A DNA stretch of 23,597 bases, taken from assembly GCA_035636095.1 (NCBI GenBank), contig DASPZU010000080.1, forward strand, positions 1 through 23,597. The letters run 5' to 3'. The DNA comes from Gp7-AA10 sp035636095 (GTDB lineage: Bacteria; Acidobacteriota; Thermoanaerobaculia; Gp7-AA8). The stretch's first letter is position 1, and every line of letters begins with the position of its first letter. Shown one piece after another: positions 6,733-14,794 of this stretch. The position numbers were made by a program, and so were the translations under genes. Under the pieces are notes generated by a model. The model did not search any database, was not told the origin of the DNA, and saw only the letters and a program-made list of their open reading frames with translations.

Positions 6733-8184
6733 ATGGCACTGGAACAGAAACTACATCTCAAGCTCTCCCAAAAACTCATCATGACGCCTTCGTTGCAGCA
6801 GGCGATCAAGCTGCTGCAGTTGAGCAAGCTCGAGTTGCAGGAGGTCCTCAACCAGGAGCTGCTCGAAAACCCGCTGCTGGAAGAAACGGCCGAGGAAGTG
6901 AAGAGCGAGGAAGCAGAGACGACCGATCAAAAAACAGACGCGGAAGAGGAAGCGAAGAAAGTCGAGGCCAAAGAAAAGGAAAAGGAGAAAGACTCCTTCG
7001 ACGAAATCGACTACGACGCCTACTTCCAGGACTACATCGAGTACGGCTACAACCCGCGCATGAGCGAAGAGCACGAGGAATTCCCGATCGAGAACACGCT
7101 CACGCGCCCGCCCAATCTCACCGATCACCTCACCTGGCAGTTGACGATGAGCGACGCCTCGCCGCGCATCAAGGAAATCGGGCAGTTCATCATCGGCAAC
7201 ATCGACGAAGACGGATACCTTCGCGCGACCGACGAGGAGATCATGGGCTCGGGCAAGTACGCAGCCGAGGAAGTGCAGCAGGCGCTTGGCGTGATCCAGT
7301 CGCTGGATCCGATCGGCGTGGGCGCACGCGATCTTCGCGATTGTCTGCTGCTGCAGCTCCAGTTTCTGGAGGTCGACGAGCCGCTTGTCGAGACCATCAT
7401 CCGCGATCACTGGGAGATGTTCATGCAGCGGCACTTCGTGCAGCTGGCCAAGGTCCTGGGCATCGACCTCAAAAACCTGGAAGGGATCGTCGAGATCATC
7501 AAGCATCTCGATCCCAAGCCCGGGCGGAAGTATTCCAACGAACGCGCCATCTACGTCGAGCCCGATGTCTACGTGCAGAAGGTCGGCGACGAATACGTCA
7601 TCGTGCTCAACGAAGACGGCATGCCGAAGTTGCGCATCAATGGCAGCTATCGCGCCATGCTCAACTCCATGGATTCGAAGCAGGATGGCGAAACAGTCAA
7701 CTACATCAAGGACAAGATTCGCTCGGCGGTGTGGCTGATCAAGTCACTCGATCAGCGGCAGCGCACGATCTACAAAGTCGCGGAATCGATCGTCAAACAT
7801 CAGCGCGAATTTCTCGAGAAGGGCATCGATTATCTTCGCCCGCTCGTTCTGCGCGACGTGGCCGACGACATCCAGATGCACGAGTCGACCGTGTCGCGGG
7901 TGGTGTCCAACAAGTACATGCACACGCCGCGTGGACTCTTTCTGATGAAGTATTTCTTCCACAGTGGCATCGACTCCGACACCGGAGAGGACATCTCGAG
8001 CCTGACTGTAAAAAAGAAGATCCAGGGCTACATCGAATCTGAAGATCCTCGGAAGCCTCTTTCAGATTCCAAAATTATGAAGATTTTGAACGACGAGGGG
8101 ATTAACATTGCGCGCAGAACCGTGGCCAAATATCGCGATGAGCTGAACATTCCTTCCTCCACGGATCGTAAGCAAATTTTCTGA
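6733..8184 (+). CDS. rpoN: RNA polymerase sigma-54 factor
   Basis: RpoN directs RNA polymerase to -24/-12 promoters that need AAA+ activators. The 483 residues contain the Gln/Leu-rich region I (MTPSLQQAIKLLQLSKLELQ near 16-35), an acidic/Lys region II (about 50-100, rich in Glu, Asp and Lys), the core-binding domain, a helix-turn-helix (LRDVADDIQMHESTVSRVV), and the RpoN box ARRTVAKYRDEL starting near residue 460. All are intact. The lptB-rpoN-hpf order is the classical arrangement. It starts 14 bases after lptB without a clear Shine-Dalgarno. No convincing -24/-12 promoter was found in the window by eye. Confidence 0.97.
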   Translation: MALEQKLHLKLSQKLIMTPSLQQAIKLLQLSKLELQEVLNQELLENPLLEETAEEVKSEEAETTDQKTDAEEEAKKVEAKEKEKEKDSFDEIDYDAYFQDYIEYGYNPRMSEEHEEFPIENTLTRPPNLTDHLTWQLTMSDASPRIKEIGQFIIGNIDEDGYLRATDEEIMGSGKYAAEEVQQALGVIQSLDPIGVGARDLRDCLLLQLQFLEVDEPLVETIIRDHWEMFMQRHFVQLAKVLGIDLKNLEGIVEIIKHLDPKPGRKYSNERAIYVEPDVYVQKVGDEYVIVLNEDGMPKLRINGSYRAMLNSMDSKQDGETVNYIKDKIRSAVWLIKSLDQRQRTIYKVAESIVKHQREFLEKGIDYLRPLVLRDVADDIQMHESTVSRVVSNKYMHTPRGLFLMKYFFHSGIDSDTGEDISSLTVKKKIQGYIESEDPRKPLSDSKIMKILNDEGINIARRTVAKYRDELNIPSSTDRKQIF

Positions 8185-8201
8185 TCAAGCGAGGGTTCCC
8201 T

Positions 8202-8774
8202 ATGGCAACCGGCATCATCGGTCGCAATTTCGAAGTGACCTCCGATATCCGCGATCTGATCGACAAAAAGCTGAGCCGGATCATCAACAAGCTCTTCGAC
8301 GATGTCATCGAGTACCGCTGCGTCCTGCAGGTCGAGAAATACCGCTACATCTGCGAGATTCTGATCGTGGGCAAGGAACACGACGTCAAAGCGGTGCAGG
8401 AGTCCGACAAATCGATGACCGACGCCATCAACCGCACCATCGATCATCTGAAATCGCAGGCGCAGAAAAACCGCAAGAAGCTCCGCGATCACCATCGCAA
8501 AGACGGCAATCACGCCAAGGTCGATCGCGTCACCGACTGGACCGTGCAGGTGCTCGATCCGAATCGCATCCGGTTGACCGGAGACACCAGCCGTCCGCGC
8601 ATCATCAAGACCAACAGCCTCCCCATCCGGCCGATGTCAATCGAAGAGGCGGCACTGCGGCTCGATGAGTCCAAGAACGAGTTCATCGTCTTCCGCGACC
8701 TCGATACCGACAAGGTCTCGGTCATCTACAAGCGGCGGGACAAGAACCTCGGTTTGATTGCACCTGAGGTTTAG
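8202..8774 (+). CDS. hpf: Ribosome hibernation promoting factor, long form
   Basis: HPF binds the ribosomal A/P-site region to stop translation in starved cells. At 190 residues this is the long form: an S30AE domain (about 1-100, opening GIIGRNFEVTSDIRDLIDKKL), a basic linker, and a C-terminal dimerisation domain (about 125-185, with RIIKTNSLPIRPMSIEEAALRL and FIVFRDLDTDKVSVIYKRRDKNLGLI) that joins ribosomes into 100S dimers. A GAGGG Shine-Dalgarno at 8191-8195 sits 6 bases before the ATG, which fixes the start. It lies 17 bases after rpoN and before hprK. A CACAGAG-type hairpin follows its stop. Confidence 0.95.
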   Translation: MATGIIGRNFEVTSDIRDLIDKKLSRIINKLFDDVIEYRCVLQVEKYRYICEILIVGKEHDVKAVQESDKSMTDAINRTIDHLKSQAQKNRKKLRDHHRKDGNHAKVDRVTDWTVQVLDPNRIRLTGDTSRPRIIKTNSLPIRPMSIEEAALRLDESKNEFIVFRDLDTDKVSVIYKRRDKNLGLIAPEV

Positions 8775-8775
8775 T

Positions 8776-8832
8776 TCACCACCGAGGCACAGAGAGCACA
8801 GAGACTCTGTGGCCTCTGTGTCTCTGTGGTGA
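8776..8832 (+). repeat. CACAGAG-type inverted repeat between hpf and hprK
   Basis: The left arm, running from TCACCACCGAGG through GGCACAGAGAGCACAGAG (8776-8803), pairs with CTCTGTGG then CCTCTGTGTCTCTGTGGTGA (8805-8832). The arms are near-perfect reverse complements with almost no loop. No T-run follows, so it is not a standard terminator. Related copies lie at 19252-19280 and 19586-19619. Confidence 0.8.
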
Positions 8833-8853
8833 CAACCGGCGTACCATACTGCC

Positions 8854-9927
8854 GTGGACCAGGAAGACTTCCTCCAGACCACGGTGCGCGCGCTCGTTTC
8901 GGGCGACCTCGACGATCTCGCGCTAAAGCTGGTCACCGGCGACGACGGACTCGACCGGGCGATCGTGCGTCCGCGGGTGCAGAAACCGGGTCTGGCATTC
9001 GCCGGCTACTACGAATACATCAAGCCGTGGCGGGTGCAGATCATCGGCGAATCGGAGACGAAGTATCTGCAATCGTTGCCGGCGCGTTTGCGTGAAAAAC
9101 GCGTACGCGATGTCGCGGCCCTCGACGTCTCCTGCTTCATGGTGACCAAGGGCATCACGCCGCTGGACGAGTTCAAACTCGAATGCGAGAAGCGCTCCGT
9201 TCCGCTGTTCTCGACACCGGCAATGTCGTCAGTCGCGATCACGCGCACGACTTACTTCCTGGAAGAGACCATGGCGCCGAAGGTCACCATGCATTCGGGC
9301 CTTCTCGACGTCTACGGCATCGGCGTCCTGCTCCTCGGCGACAGCGGAATCGGAAAGAGCGAATGCGCGCTCGATCTGATCTATCGCGGCCACCGGTTGA
9401 TTGCCGACGATATGGTCGTCATCAAGCGCCACCCCAATGACGTGCTGCTGGGCTATTCCAACGATTTGCTGCGCCATCACATGGAGCTGCGCGGCATCGG
9501 CATCATCGACATCAAGGATCTCTTCGGCGTGGCGTCGACGCGCGACGTGAAGCCGATCGATCTGGTGGTCAAGCTCGAAAAGTGGGCGGAAGGGACGGAG
9601 TACGACCGTCTCGGCATCGCGGGTGAGAGCTTCGAGCTTCTGGGCGTGTCGAAACCGTATGTGCGACTGCCGGTGGCCTCCGGACGCAACCTCGCGCTCC
9701 TGGTCGAGATCGCCGCCCGCAATCATCTGATGAAGTTGCAGGGCTACGATTCCGCGCGCGAGTTCACCCGTCGCATCGATGAGCAGATCGCGAAGCAGGG
9801 AACCGTCACAACCGAACAACTTCCGGCGACCAACAACGAGGAAGTCGCCAGTTCCGAGCTGCGCAGCGTGCATACACGCACGCGCTTTCACCCCGACGTG
9901 CTGGACAGAACGCGCCGGCAACGATAA
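8854..9927 (+). CDS. hprK: HPr kinase/phosphorylase
   Basis: HprK phosphorylates Ser46 of HPr with ATP or pyrophosphate and also removes the phosphate. The 357 residues contain an N-terminal regulatory domain (about 1-135), then the catalytic domain with His147 in MHSGLLDVYG, the P-loop GDSGIGKS (162-169), Asp185/Asp186 in LIADDMVVIK, and the family signature ELRGIGIIDIKDLFG (211-225). These match the catalytic residues of the Lactobacillus and Bacillus enzymes. The target HPr, with Ser46 in the expected context, is encoded at 12329-12598. The GTG at 8854 is the likely start, with no clear Shine-Dalgarno. About 45 residues after the core form an unconserved tail ending RTRRQR. Confidence 0.95.
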   Translation: MDQEDFLQTTVRALVSGDLDDLALKLVTGDDGLDRAIVRPRVQKPGLAFAGYYEYIKPWRVQIIGESETKYLQSLPARLREKRVRDVAALDVSCFMVTKGITPLDEFKLECEKRSVPLFSTPAMSSVAITRTTYFLEETMAPKVTMHSGLLDVYGIGVLLLGDSGIGKSECALDLIYRGHRLIADDMVVIKRHPNDVLLGYSNDLLRHHMELRGIGIIDIKDLFGVASTRDVKPIDLVVKLEKWAEGTEYDRLGIAGESFELLGVSKPYVRLPVASGRNLALLVEIAARNHLMKLQGYDSAREFTRRIDEQIAKQGTVTTEQLPATNNEEVASSELRSVHTRTRFHPDVLDRTRRQR

Positions 9928-9952
9928 AACCCGCAGCGGAAGGAGTCCCACC

Positions 9953-10876
9953 ATGCGAATGCGTTCGCTTTTGATCATCCTCATCGCCTTCGCTGCCTGC
10001 CAGCAGAACGAGCCCGCAACTTCGACAGCCGCACAACCGGCACCGCAACCGCGCAAGGCAGCCGCGGCGCCGACACAAATCACGCGAGGTCTCAGCACAC
10101 CTGAATCGGTTTTGTACGACGCCGATCAGGACGTTTACTTCGTCAGCAACATCAACGGGCAGCCTGTTGCCGCCGACAACAACGGCTACATCTCGCGCAT
10201 CAAACCCGACACGCTGGAGGGCGAGATGAAGTGGGTGGAGGGCGGAAAGCCCGGAATTACTCTCAACGCGCCGAAAGGGATGGCCATCGTCGGAAACACG
10301 CTTTATGTCACTGACCTGACCGTTGTCCGCAAATTCAATCGCAAGAGCGGCGCGGCAGAAGGGGAGATCGCCCTGGCTGGCAGCACGTTCCTGAACGACG
10401 CCGCCAGCGACGGCAAGAGCGTTTACGTTTCAGACAGCGGCCTGAAAGCGGGGGCCGGCGGCAATTTCGAGGGCACGGGAACGGATGCCATCTGGCAGAT
10501 TACAGCGAACAAGCCGAAGAAAATCGCGAGCGGGCAGGATTTGAAACGGCCAAACGGCGTCGAAACCGCGGAAGGAAAGCTTTGGGTGGTGACCTTTGGC
10601 GGCAATGAGCTGTATCAGATCGACAAAGGCAAGAAGACGAACGTGACGACGCTGCCGAGCGGTAGTCTGGACGGCCTGGTGCATCTCAGCGACGGCTCGT
10701 TCCTGGTCACCAGTTGGGACTCCAAATCCGTTTATCGCGGCAAGCCAGGCGGTTCTTTCGCGGCGGTTGTCGAGAATGTCAATGCGCCGGCCGACATCGG
10801 CTACGACACCAAACGCCATCTGCTCCTGATTCCGCATTTCATGGACAACATCGTGTCGACGCATCCGCTGCAGTAG
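9953..10876 (+). CDS. Putative lipoprotein with NHL/SMP-30-like beta-propeller
   Basis: This 307-residue protein has a short lipoprotein-type leader (MRMRSLLIILIAFAAC, with Cys16 after Phe-Ala-Ala), then a Pro/Ala/Gln linker to about residue 40. The body reads as repeated propeller blades: GLSTPESVLYDADQDVYFVSN, LNAPKGMAIVGNTLYVTDL, FLNDAASDGKSVYVSDSG, KRPNGVETAEGKLWVVTF, SLDGLVHLSDGSFLVTSW and APADIGYDTKRHLLLIPHF. Such SMP-30/NHL folds bind ligands or hydrolyse lactones, but the metal ligands cannot be assigned by eye, so no substrate is claimed. An AGGAG at 9941-9945, 7 bases before the ATG, sets the start. It lies between hprK and rapZ and breaks an otherwise regulatory gene cluster. Confidence 0.8.
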   Translation: MRMRSLLIILIAFAACQQNEPATSTAAQPAPQPRKAAAAPTQITRGLSTPESVLYDADQDVYFVSNINGQPVAADNNGYISRIKPDTLEGEMKWVEGGKPGITLNAPKGMAIVGNTLYVTDLTVVRKFNRKSGAAEGEIALAGSTFLNDAASDGKSVYVSDSGLKAGAGGNFEGTGTDAIWQITANKPKKIASGQDLKRPNGVETAEGKLWVVTFGGNELYQIDKGKKTNVTTLPSGSLDGLVHLSDGSFLVTSWDSKSVYRGKPGGSFAAVVENVNAPADIGYDTKRHLLLIPHFMDNIVSTHPLQ

Positions 10877-10884
10877 TAGTTTTT

Positions 10885-10916
10885 TCGGAGTGCGGCGGCA
10901 AGCCTCCGCACTCCGA
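10885..10916 (+). repeat. Perfect 11-bp hairpin between lipoprotein gene and rapZ
   Basis: TCGGAGTGCGG (10885-10895) pairs perfectly with CCGCACTCCGA (10906-10916) around a 10-base CGGCAAGCCT loop. A T6 run lies before it (10880-10885), not after, so it does not fit an intrinsic terminator on either strand. It looks like another dispersed repeat family rather than a terminator. It lies 15 bases before the rapZ GTG. Confidence 0.75.
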
Positions 10917-10930
10917 TAAACTGAAAGCCA

Positions 10931-11797
10931 GTGAACCGCCCCGAATATCTCGTCATCATCACGGGCCTCTCCGGCTCTGGAAAGAGTTACGTTCAATCGA
11001 CGCTGGAGGACCTCGGCTTCTACTGCTGCGACAACCTGCCCATCCACCTGATCGAGGCTTTTCTCGAAGAAGTTGCCGCCCACGAGAACGCCACGCGCAT
11101 CGGCATCGTGGTCGACGTTCGCACGCATGATTTCGCATCGATCTTTCCCAACTTTTATCGAGAACGTATACAAAAATTAGTACCTAATGTCGTACTCATT
11201 TTTCTGGAGGCGACCGATGAAGTTCTGGCGCGCCGATATTCGGAAACGCGCAGACCGCATCCGCTGGCGCACAACCTCCCCATCATGGAGGCCATCCAGA
11301 CGGAGCGGGATGCGCTGACAGAAGTGAAATCGCTCGCGAATCTCGTCCTCGACACATCGCAGTTTTCCGTTCACGAATTGAAGGCCGAGGTGGTGCGGCG
11401 ATTCGGGTTGCCGAGCTATACGCCCTCGATGCTGGTCACCATCATCAGCTTCGGGTTCAAATTCAGTCTGCCCTACAACCTCGATCTGCTATTCGACGTG
11501 CGATTCCTTCCCAATCCGCATTTCGTGGAACGGTTGCGGCCCAAGACGGGATTGGACCCCGAGGTCATCGAGTACCTGAAACAACAGCCCGAGTACGAGC
11601 CGTTCTACGCCAAGCTGCTCGATTTCGTGACCTATCTGCTGCCCGGCTACCAGCGGGAAATGAAGAGCTATCTGACCATCGGAATCGGCTGTACCGGCGG
11701 CAAGCATCGATCCGTTGCCATTGCGCAGCGGCTCGGCGAAGACATCGAGCGGCGCGGCTACTCGGTAGAGATCGTGCACCGTGACTTCAAACGGTGA
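10931..11797 (+). CDS. rapZ: RNase adapter protein RapZ
   Basis: RapZ is a P-loop protein. In E. coli it guides GlmZ sRNA to RNase E and senses glucosamine-6-phosphate. The 288 residues begin with the Walker A GLSGSGKS (12-19), then DLGFYCCDNLP, a DVRTHD segment near 62-67, and the C-terminal domain with GIGCTGGKHRSVAIAQRL, all intact. Length matches the family (about 284-290). The start is GTG at 10931. Its place between hprK and the PTS genes is the usual linkage. Whether it handles sRNAs here is unknown; no GlmZ-like gene is visible. Codons around 11158-11205 form an AT-rich patch (ATA, TTA, GTA) unlike the rest of the gene. Confidence 0.95.
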   Translation: MNRPEYLVIITGLSGSGKSYVQSTLEDLGFYCCDNLPIHLIEAFLEEVAAHENATRIGIVVDVRTHDFASIFPNFYRERIQKLVPNVVLIFLEATDEVLARRYSETRRPHPLAHNLPIMEAIQTERDALTEVKSLANLVLDTSQFSVHELKAEVVRRFGLPSYTPSMLVTIISFGFKFSLPYNLDLLFDVRFLPNPHFVERLRPKTGLDPEVIEYLKQQPEYEPFYAKLLDFVTYLLPGYQREMKSYLTIGIGCTGGKHRSVAIAQRLGEDIERRGYSVEIVHRDFKR

Positions 11798-11823
11798 GAT
11801 CATCGTGCAGGGGAGGTCCCAAA

Positions 11824-12249
11824 GTGATTGGTGCATTGATCGTGACTCACGGCAAGCTCGCCAACGAGCTGCTGCATGCAGCGCAGAAGATCGAAGCGAA
11901 GACCGGGGTCATGGAAGCAGTCCCGCTGGAGTGGACGGATAGCGTCGACGAAGCCCGTGAAAAAATCCGGCAGGCGCTGGAGCGCATCGGCGATGCCGAG
12001 GGCGTCATCATCTTCACGGACATGTTCGGCGGCACGCCCAGCAACATCAGCTTGTCGTTTCTCGAAAAAGGCCGCGTCGAGATCATTACCGGAGTCAATC
12101 TGCCCATGGTCGTGAAGTTCGCCACCATGCAGCAGGACGCCAAGGATGTCAGCAGCCTGGCCCACGTGATCTGCGAGAAAGGCTCGAAGGCGATTCGGGT
12201 TGCCTCCGATTTGTTGTCGGCCGAGAAGCGCGCAGGAGCAGCCGGTTGA
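11824..12249 (+). CDS. PTS EIIA component, mannose family
   Basis: The 141-residue protein matches the EIIA-Man fold. IGALIVTHG places the phosphoryl-accepting His at residue 9, and the FGGTPSN motif follows in IIFTDMFGGTPSNISLSFL. The GTG at 11824 is set by GGGAGG (11811-11816), 7 bases upstream; an in-frame ATG overlapping the rapZ end is unlikely. It should accept phosphate from HPr. With no EIIB or EIIC anywhere in the window, a regulatory role is more likely than transport. It sits 26 bases after rapZ and before the HPr gene. The last residues (EKRAGAAG) are an unconserved tail. Confidence 0.9.
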   Translation: MIGALIVTHGKLANELLHAAQKIEAKTGVMEAVPLEWTDSVDEAREKIRQALERIGDAEGVIIFTDMFGGTPSNISLSFLEKGRVEIITGVNLPMVVKFATMQQDAKDVSSLAHVICEKGSKAIRVASDLLSAEKRAGAAG

Positions 12250-12267
12250 TCCGCACTCGCGCGACAG

Positions 12268-12325
12268 CCCTCGCCCCGCGTGAGCGGGGAGAGGGTGGTC
12301 CCGCTGAGCGGGAGCGGGTGAGGGG
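12268..12325 (+). repeat. Double hairpin repeat between EIIA and HPr genes
   Basis: Two stems lie in the 79-base gap. CCCTCGCCCCGC / GCGGGGAGAGGG (12268-12295) has a GTGA loop, and CCCGC / GCGGG (12300-12312) has a TGA loop. An AGCGGGTGAGGGG tail follows. The CCTCKCCCCGC style is a widely dispersed bacterial repeat type. The GAGGGG tail (12320-12325) sits only 3 bases from the HPr start and may act as its Shine-Dalgarno. No T-run follows, so it is not a standard terminator. Confidence 0.7.
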
Positions 12326-12328
12326 CCA

Positions 12329-12598
12329 TTGATCTCGCGCGACATCGAGATCAAAAACAAACTCGGATTGCATGCTCGCGCCGCCGCAAAACTGGTCCAT
12401 TGCGCGGCGCGTTACAAATCGGACATCAAAGTTCGCAAGGGCGACGAGGAAGTCGACGGCAAGAGCATCCTGGGCATCCTCCTGCTGGCGGCCGGCCGCG
12501 GCACGGTCATCACCGTGACGGCTAACGGCGAGGACGAGAAGGAAGCCGTGGACGCGATCGAGAAGCTCATCGACGCCAAGTTCGACGAAGTAGAATGA
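12329..12598 (+). CDS. Phosphocarrier protein HPr
   Basis: HPr relays phosphate from enzyme I to EIIA on His15 and is regulated on Ser46 by HprK. The 89-residue frame has GLHARAAAKL with the His at residue 15 and DGKSILGIL with the Ser at residue 46, exactly the standard numbering. This supports the unusual TTG start at 12329. No ATG or GTG is available in frame after the TGA at 12305. Having both phosphorylation sites plus hprK nearby makes a dual-controlled HPr likely. The ptsI start follows 7 bases after its stop, so the pair is co-translated or nearly so. Confidence 0.93.
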   Translation: MISRDIEIKNKLGLHARAAAKLVHCAARYKSDIKVRKGDEEVDGKSILGILLLAAGRGTVITVTANGEDEKEAVDAIEKLIDAKFDEVE

Positions 12599-12605
12599 AG
12601 CGACC

Positions 12606-14411
12606 ATGCTCGCCGAACGGGCCAGCAAACTCACTCCGCCGACGCGGGGCGACGTCCGAACCTACAAAGGCATCGGCGTCTCGCCCGGCATTGCGATCGG
12701 CCGTGCCGTCATCATCGAACGGCGCGAAGCCTCGGTCTTTCGCGTCCCCATCCGCGAGGAAGACGTCGGCCCGGAAGTCAACCGGTTCCTGGAATCGCTG
12801 GACAAAACGCGCGACGAGCTGGCCGAGCTGAAACAAAAGGTCAGCCGCTCGATGGGCGACGAATACGCCTCGATTTTCGAAGCGCACTCCATGATCGTCA
12901 GCGACCCGTCGTTCGCGGACAAAGTGGTGCAGAAAATCGAATCGGAGCAGGTCAACGCCGAGTGGGCGCTGGCTGAGGTCCAGGAAGAGCTGCAGGCCCG
13001 ATTCAAAAGCTTCGATGACGAGTACCTGCGCGAGCGCGAAGCCGACGTGAAGGACGTCGCCGATCGCGTGCAGACCAATCTGCAGGGCATCGCGCATCAC
13101 GATCTTTCCGAGATCACGCACGACGTCGTGATCCTGGCCGACGACCTCACGCCCTCCGACACCATTCATTTCAATCGACGTCCCATCGTCGGATTCGCGA
13201 CCGAGGCCGGGGGGCGGACCTCGCACACCTCGATCATCGCGAAGTCGCTGTTCATGCCCGCCGTCATCGGAGTCCCGCGGCTGACCAAGATGATCGACAA
13301 CGACGAGATGGTCATCGTCGACGGCTACGAAGGAACACTGATCGTCAATCCGACCCAGGCCATGATCGCCGAGTACCAGAGCCGCGTGCTGCGGCACGGG
13401 GAAGCGGAGCGAAAACTTCTCGAGAATCGGACGCAGCCTGCCGTCACCAAGGACAACCATCAGATCACGCTGCAGGCGAACATCGAGCTGGTGGAAGAGC
13501 TCAAGGACGCCGTTCGGTTCGGTGCCGAGGGGATCGGCCTTTACCGCTCTGAGTTTCTTTACATCTCCAAGAGTCCCCTCCTGCCGACCGAGGATGAGCA
13601 CCTGCAGTTGTACCGCGCCCTGGCGGAAGGACTCGCGCCGCGCGACTGCATCATCCGAACTTTCGATTTGGGCGGCAAGAAGCTGGCGCGCGAAGTCATC
13701 GGATCGCGTGAAGACAATCCCGTCCTCGGACTTCGCGGGTTGCGGCTGTGCATGAAGCACCGCGACATGTTCCGCACGCAATTGCGCGCGCTCCTGCGAG
13801 CGTCGGTGGTCGGCAATCTGAAGATCATGTTCCCGCTCGTCTCCGGCGTGCAGGAGTTGCGGCAGGTCAAAACGCTCATTCGCGAATTGAAAGAAGAGCT
13901 GGACAATGAGGGGATCGAGTACAACCCTAACCTCAAGATCGGAATCATGGTCGAAGTTCCATCGGCTGCCCTGATTGCCGACATCCTGGCGCAGGAGACT
14001 GATTTCTTCGCGATCGGAACGAACGACCTCATTCAGTATTCGCTGGCCATCGATCGGTCGAACGAAAACGTCAGTTACCTCTACGAACCCCTGCATCCGG
14101 CACTGTTGCGCCTGATCAAAGGCATCATCGATGCCGGCAAATCGGCTGGAATCCCGGTATCGATGTGCGGCGAGATGGCGGCCGATCCGATCTACGCCGT
14201 CGTGCTGATCGGTCTCGGACTGGAAATCTTCTCGATGAATCCCTCCTCGATCCCGATCATCAAGAACATCGCCCGATCGGTCCGTTATCGCGATTGCCGC
14301 CGCATCGCGGAGATGGCGCTGCAGAAAAAGACCGCCCAGGAGATCGAAGAGTTCGTCATCGAGAGCGTGGCCACGCGTTTTCCGGAAGGGCTCATCAACA
14401 AGAGCGTATGA
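12606..14411 (+). CDS. ptsI: PTS enzyme I (phosphoenolpyruvate-protein phosphotransferase)
   Basis: Enzyme I takes phosphate from PEP and passes it to HPr His15. The 601 residues include the N-terminal HPr-binding and swivel domain with GIGVSPGIAIG, and the phospho-His loop GGRTSHTSIIAKS with His207. The PEP-binding TIM barrel follows, with GAEGIGLYRSEFLY, RTFDLGGKK, NPVLGLRGLR, KIGIMVEVPSAAL and FFAIGTNDLIQY. The catalytic Cys is residue 521 in VSMCGEMA. All active-site features are present. About 19 residues precede the usual TYKGIGVSPG start. The stop overlaps the next start (ATGA at 14408-14411). It is the sole energy input to the phosphorelay in this window. Confidence 0.97.
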   Translation: MLAERASKLTPPTRGDVRTYKGIGVSPGIAIGRAVIIERREASVFRVPIREEDVGPEVNRFLESLDKTRDELAELKQKVSRSMGDEYASIFEAHSMIVSDPSFADKVVQKIESEQVNAEWALAEVQEELQARFKSFDDEYLREREADVKDVADRVQTNLQGIAHHDLSEITHDVVILADDLTPSDTIHFNRRPIVGFATEAGGRTSHTSIIAKSLFMPAVIGVPRLTKMIDNDEMVIVDGYEGTLIVNPTQAMIAEYQSRVLRHGEAERKLLENRTQPAVTKDNHQITLQANIELVEELKDAVRFGAEGIGLYRSEFLYISKSPLLPTEDEHLQLYRALAEGLAPRDCIIRTFDLGGKKLAREVIGSREDNPVLGLRGLRLCMKHRDMFRTQLRALLRASVVGNLKIMFPLVSGVQELRQVKTLIRELKEELDNEGIEYNPNLKIGIMVEVPSAALIADILAQETDFFAIGTNDLIQYSLAIDRSNENVSYLYEPLHPALLRLIKGIIDAGKSAGIPVSMCGEMAADPIYAVVLIGLGLEIFSMNPSSIPIIKNIARSVRYRDCRRIAEMALQKKTAQEIEEFVIESVATRFPEGLINKSV

Positions 14412-14794
14412 GCCGGGATGATCTCTTCCGACATCGCGAGGTGCGAAAAGTGCCGAAACCATGGGGCCACGAGCTGATTTTTGCGAAAACCGGCAAATAT
14501 GTAGGCAAAATATTGCATATTAATCGTGGCGAATGCCTTAGTCTGCAGTATCACGAAATGAAAGAAGAGACGCTGTTTGTTGTCCGTGGCGAGTTGAAGC
14601 TCACGGTCGAGGTCGACGGGGATCGTCGCGAGCTGGCACTGCGGTCGGGAGAGGCCTTTCACATCCCGCCGCGCATGATTCATCGGATGGAGGCGGTCGA
14701 AGATACCGACATCGCCGAAGTCTCGACGCCCGAGCTGGACGACGTGGTGCGGCTCGAGGATCGATACGGGCGGGAGGGGACATCAGCACCATGA
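14408..14794 (+). CDS. Cupin protein, related to type II phosphomannose isomerase domain
   Basis: The 128-residue single-domain cupin has VPKPWGHELIF near residues 15-25, GECLSLQYHEMKEETLFVVRG as the first cupin box, GEAFHIPPRMIHR as the second, and a closing DDVVRLEDRYGR. That ending is typical of the isomerase half of ManC-type proteins and their small stand-alone relatives. Metal ligands would be the His and Glu residues of the boxes. The sugar substrate is unknown, but phosphomannose isomerisation or sugar sensing is plausible beside PTS genes. The start overlaps the ptsI stop by ATGA and its own stop overlaps the next ATG the same way. Codons around 14490-14550 are AT-rich and rare for this region. 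Confidence 0.8.
   Translation: MSRDDLFRHREVRKVPKPWGHELIFAKTGKYVGKILHINRGECLSLQYHEMKEETLFVVRGELKLTVEVDGDRRELALRSGEAFHIPPRMIHRMEAVEDTDIAEVSTPELDDVVRLEDRYGREGTSAP

Noticed and set aside
10880..10916. Intrinsic terminator before rapZ
   Set aside because: The stem is perfect, but the T-run precedes it on the plus strand, and on the minus strand A residues follow it, so neither direction fits.
12567..14462. 631-codon minus-strand frame over ptsI
   Set aside because: ptsI has every catalytic motif on the plus strand; the reverse frame is His/Asp/Arg-rich shadow with no recognisable domain.
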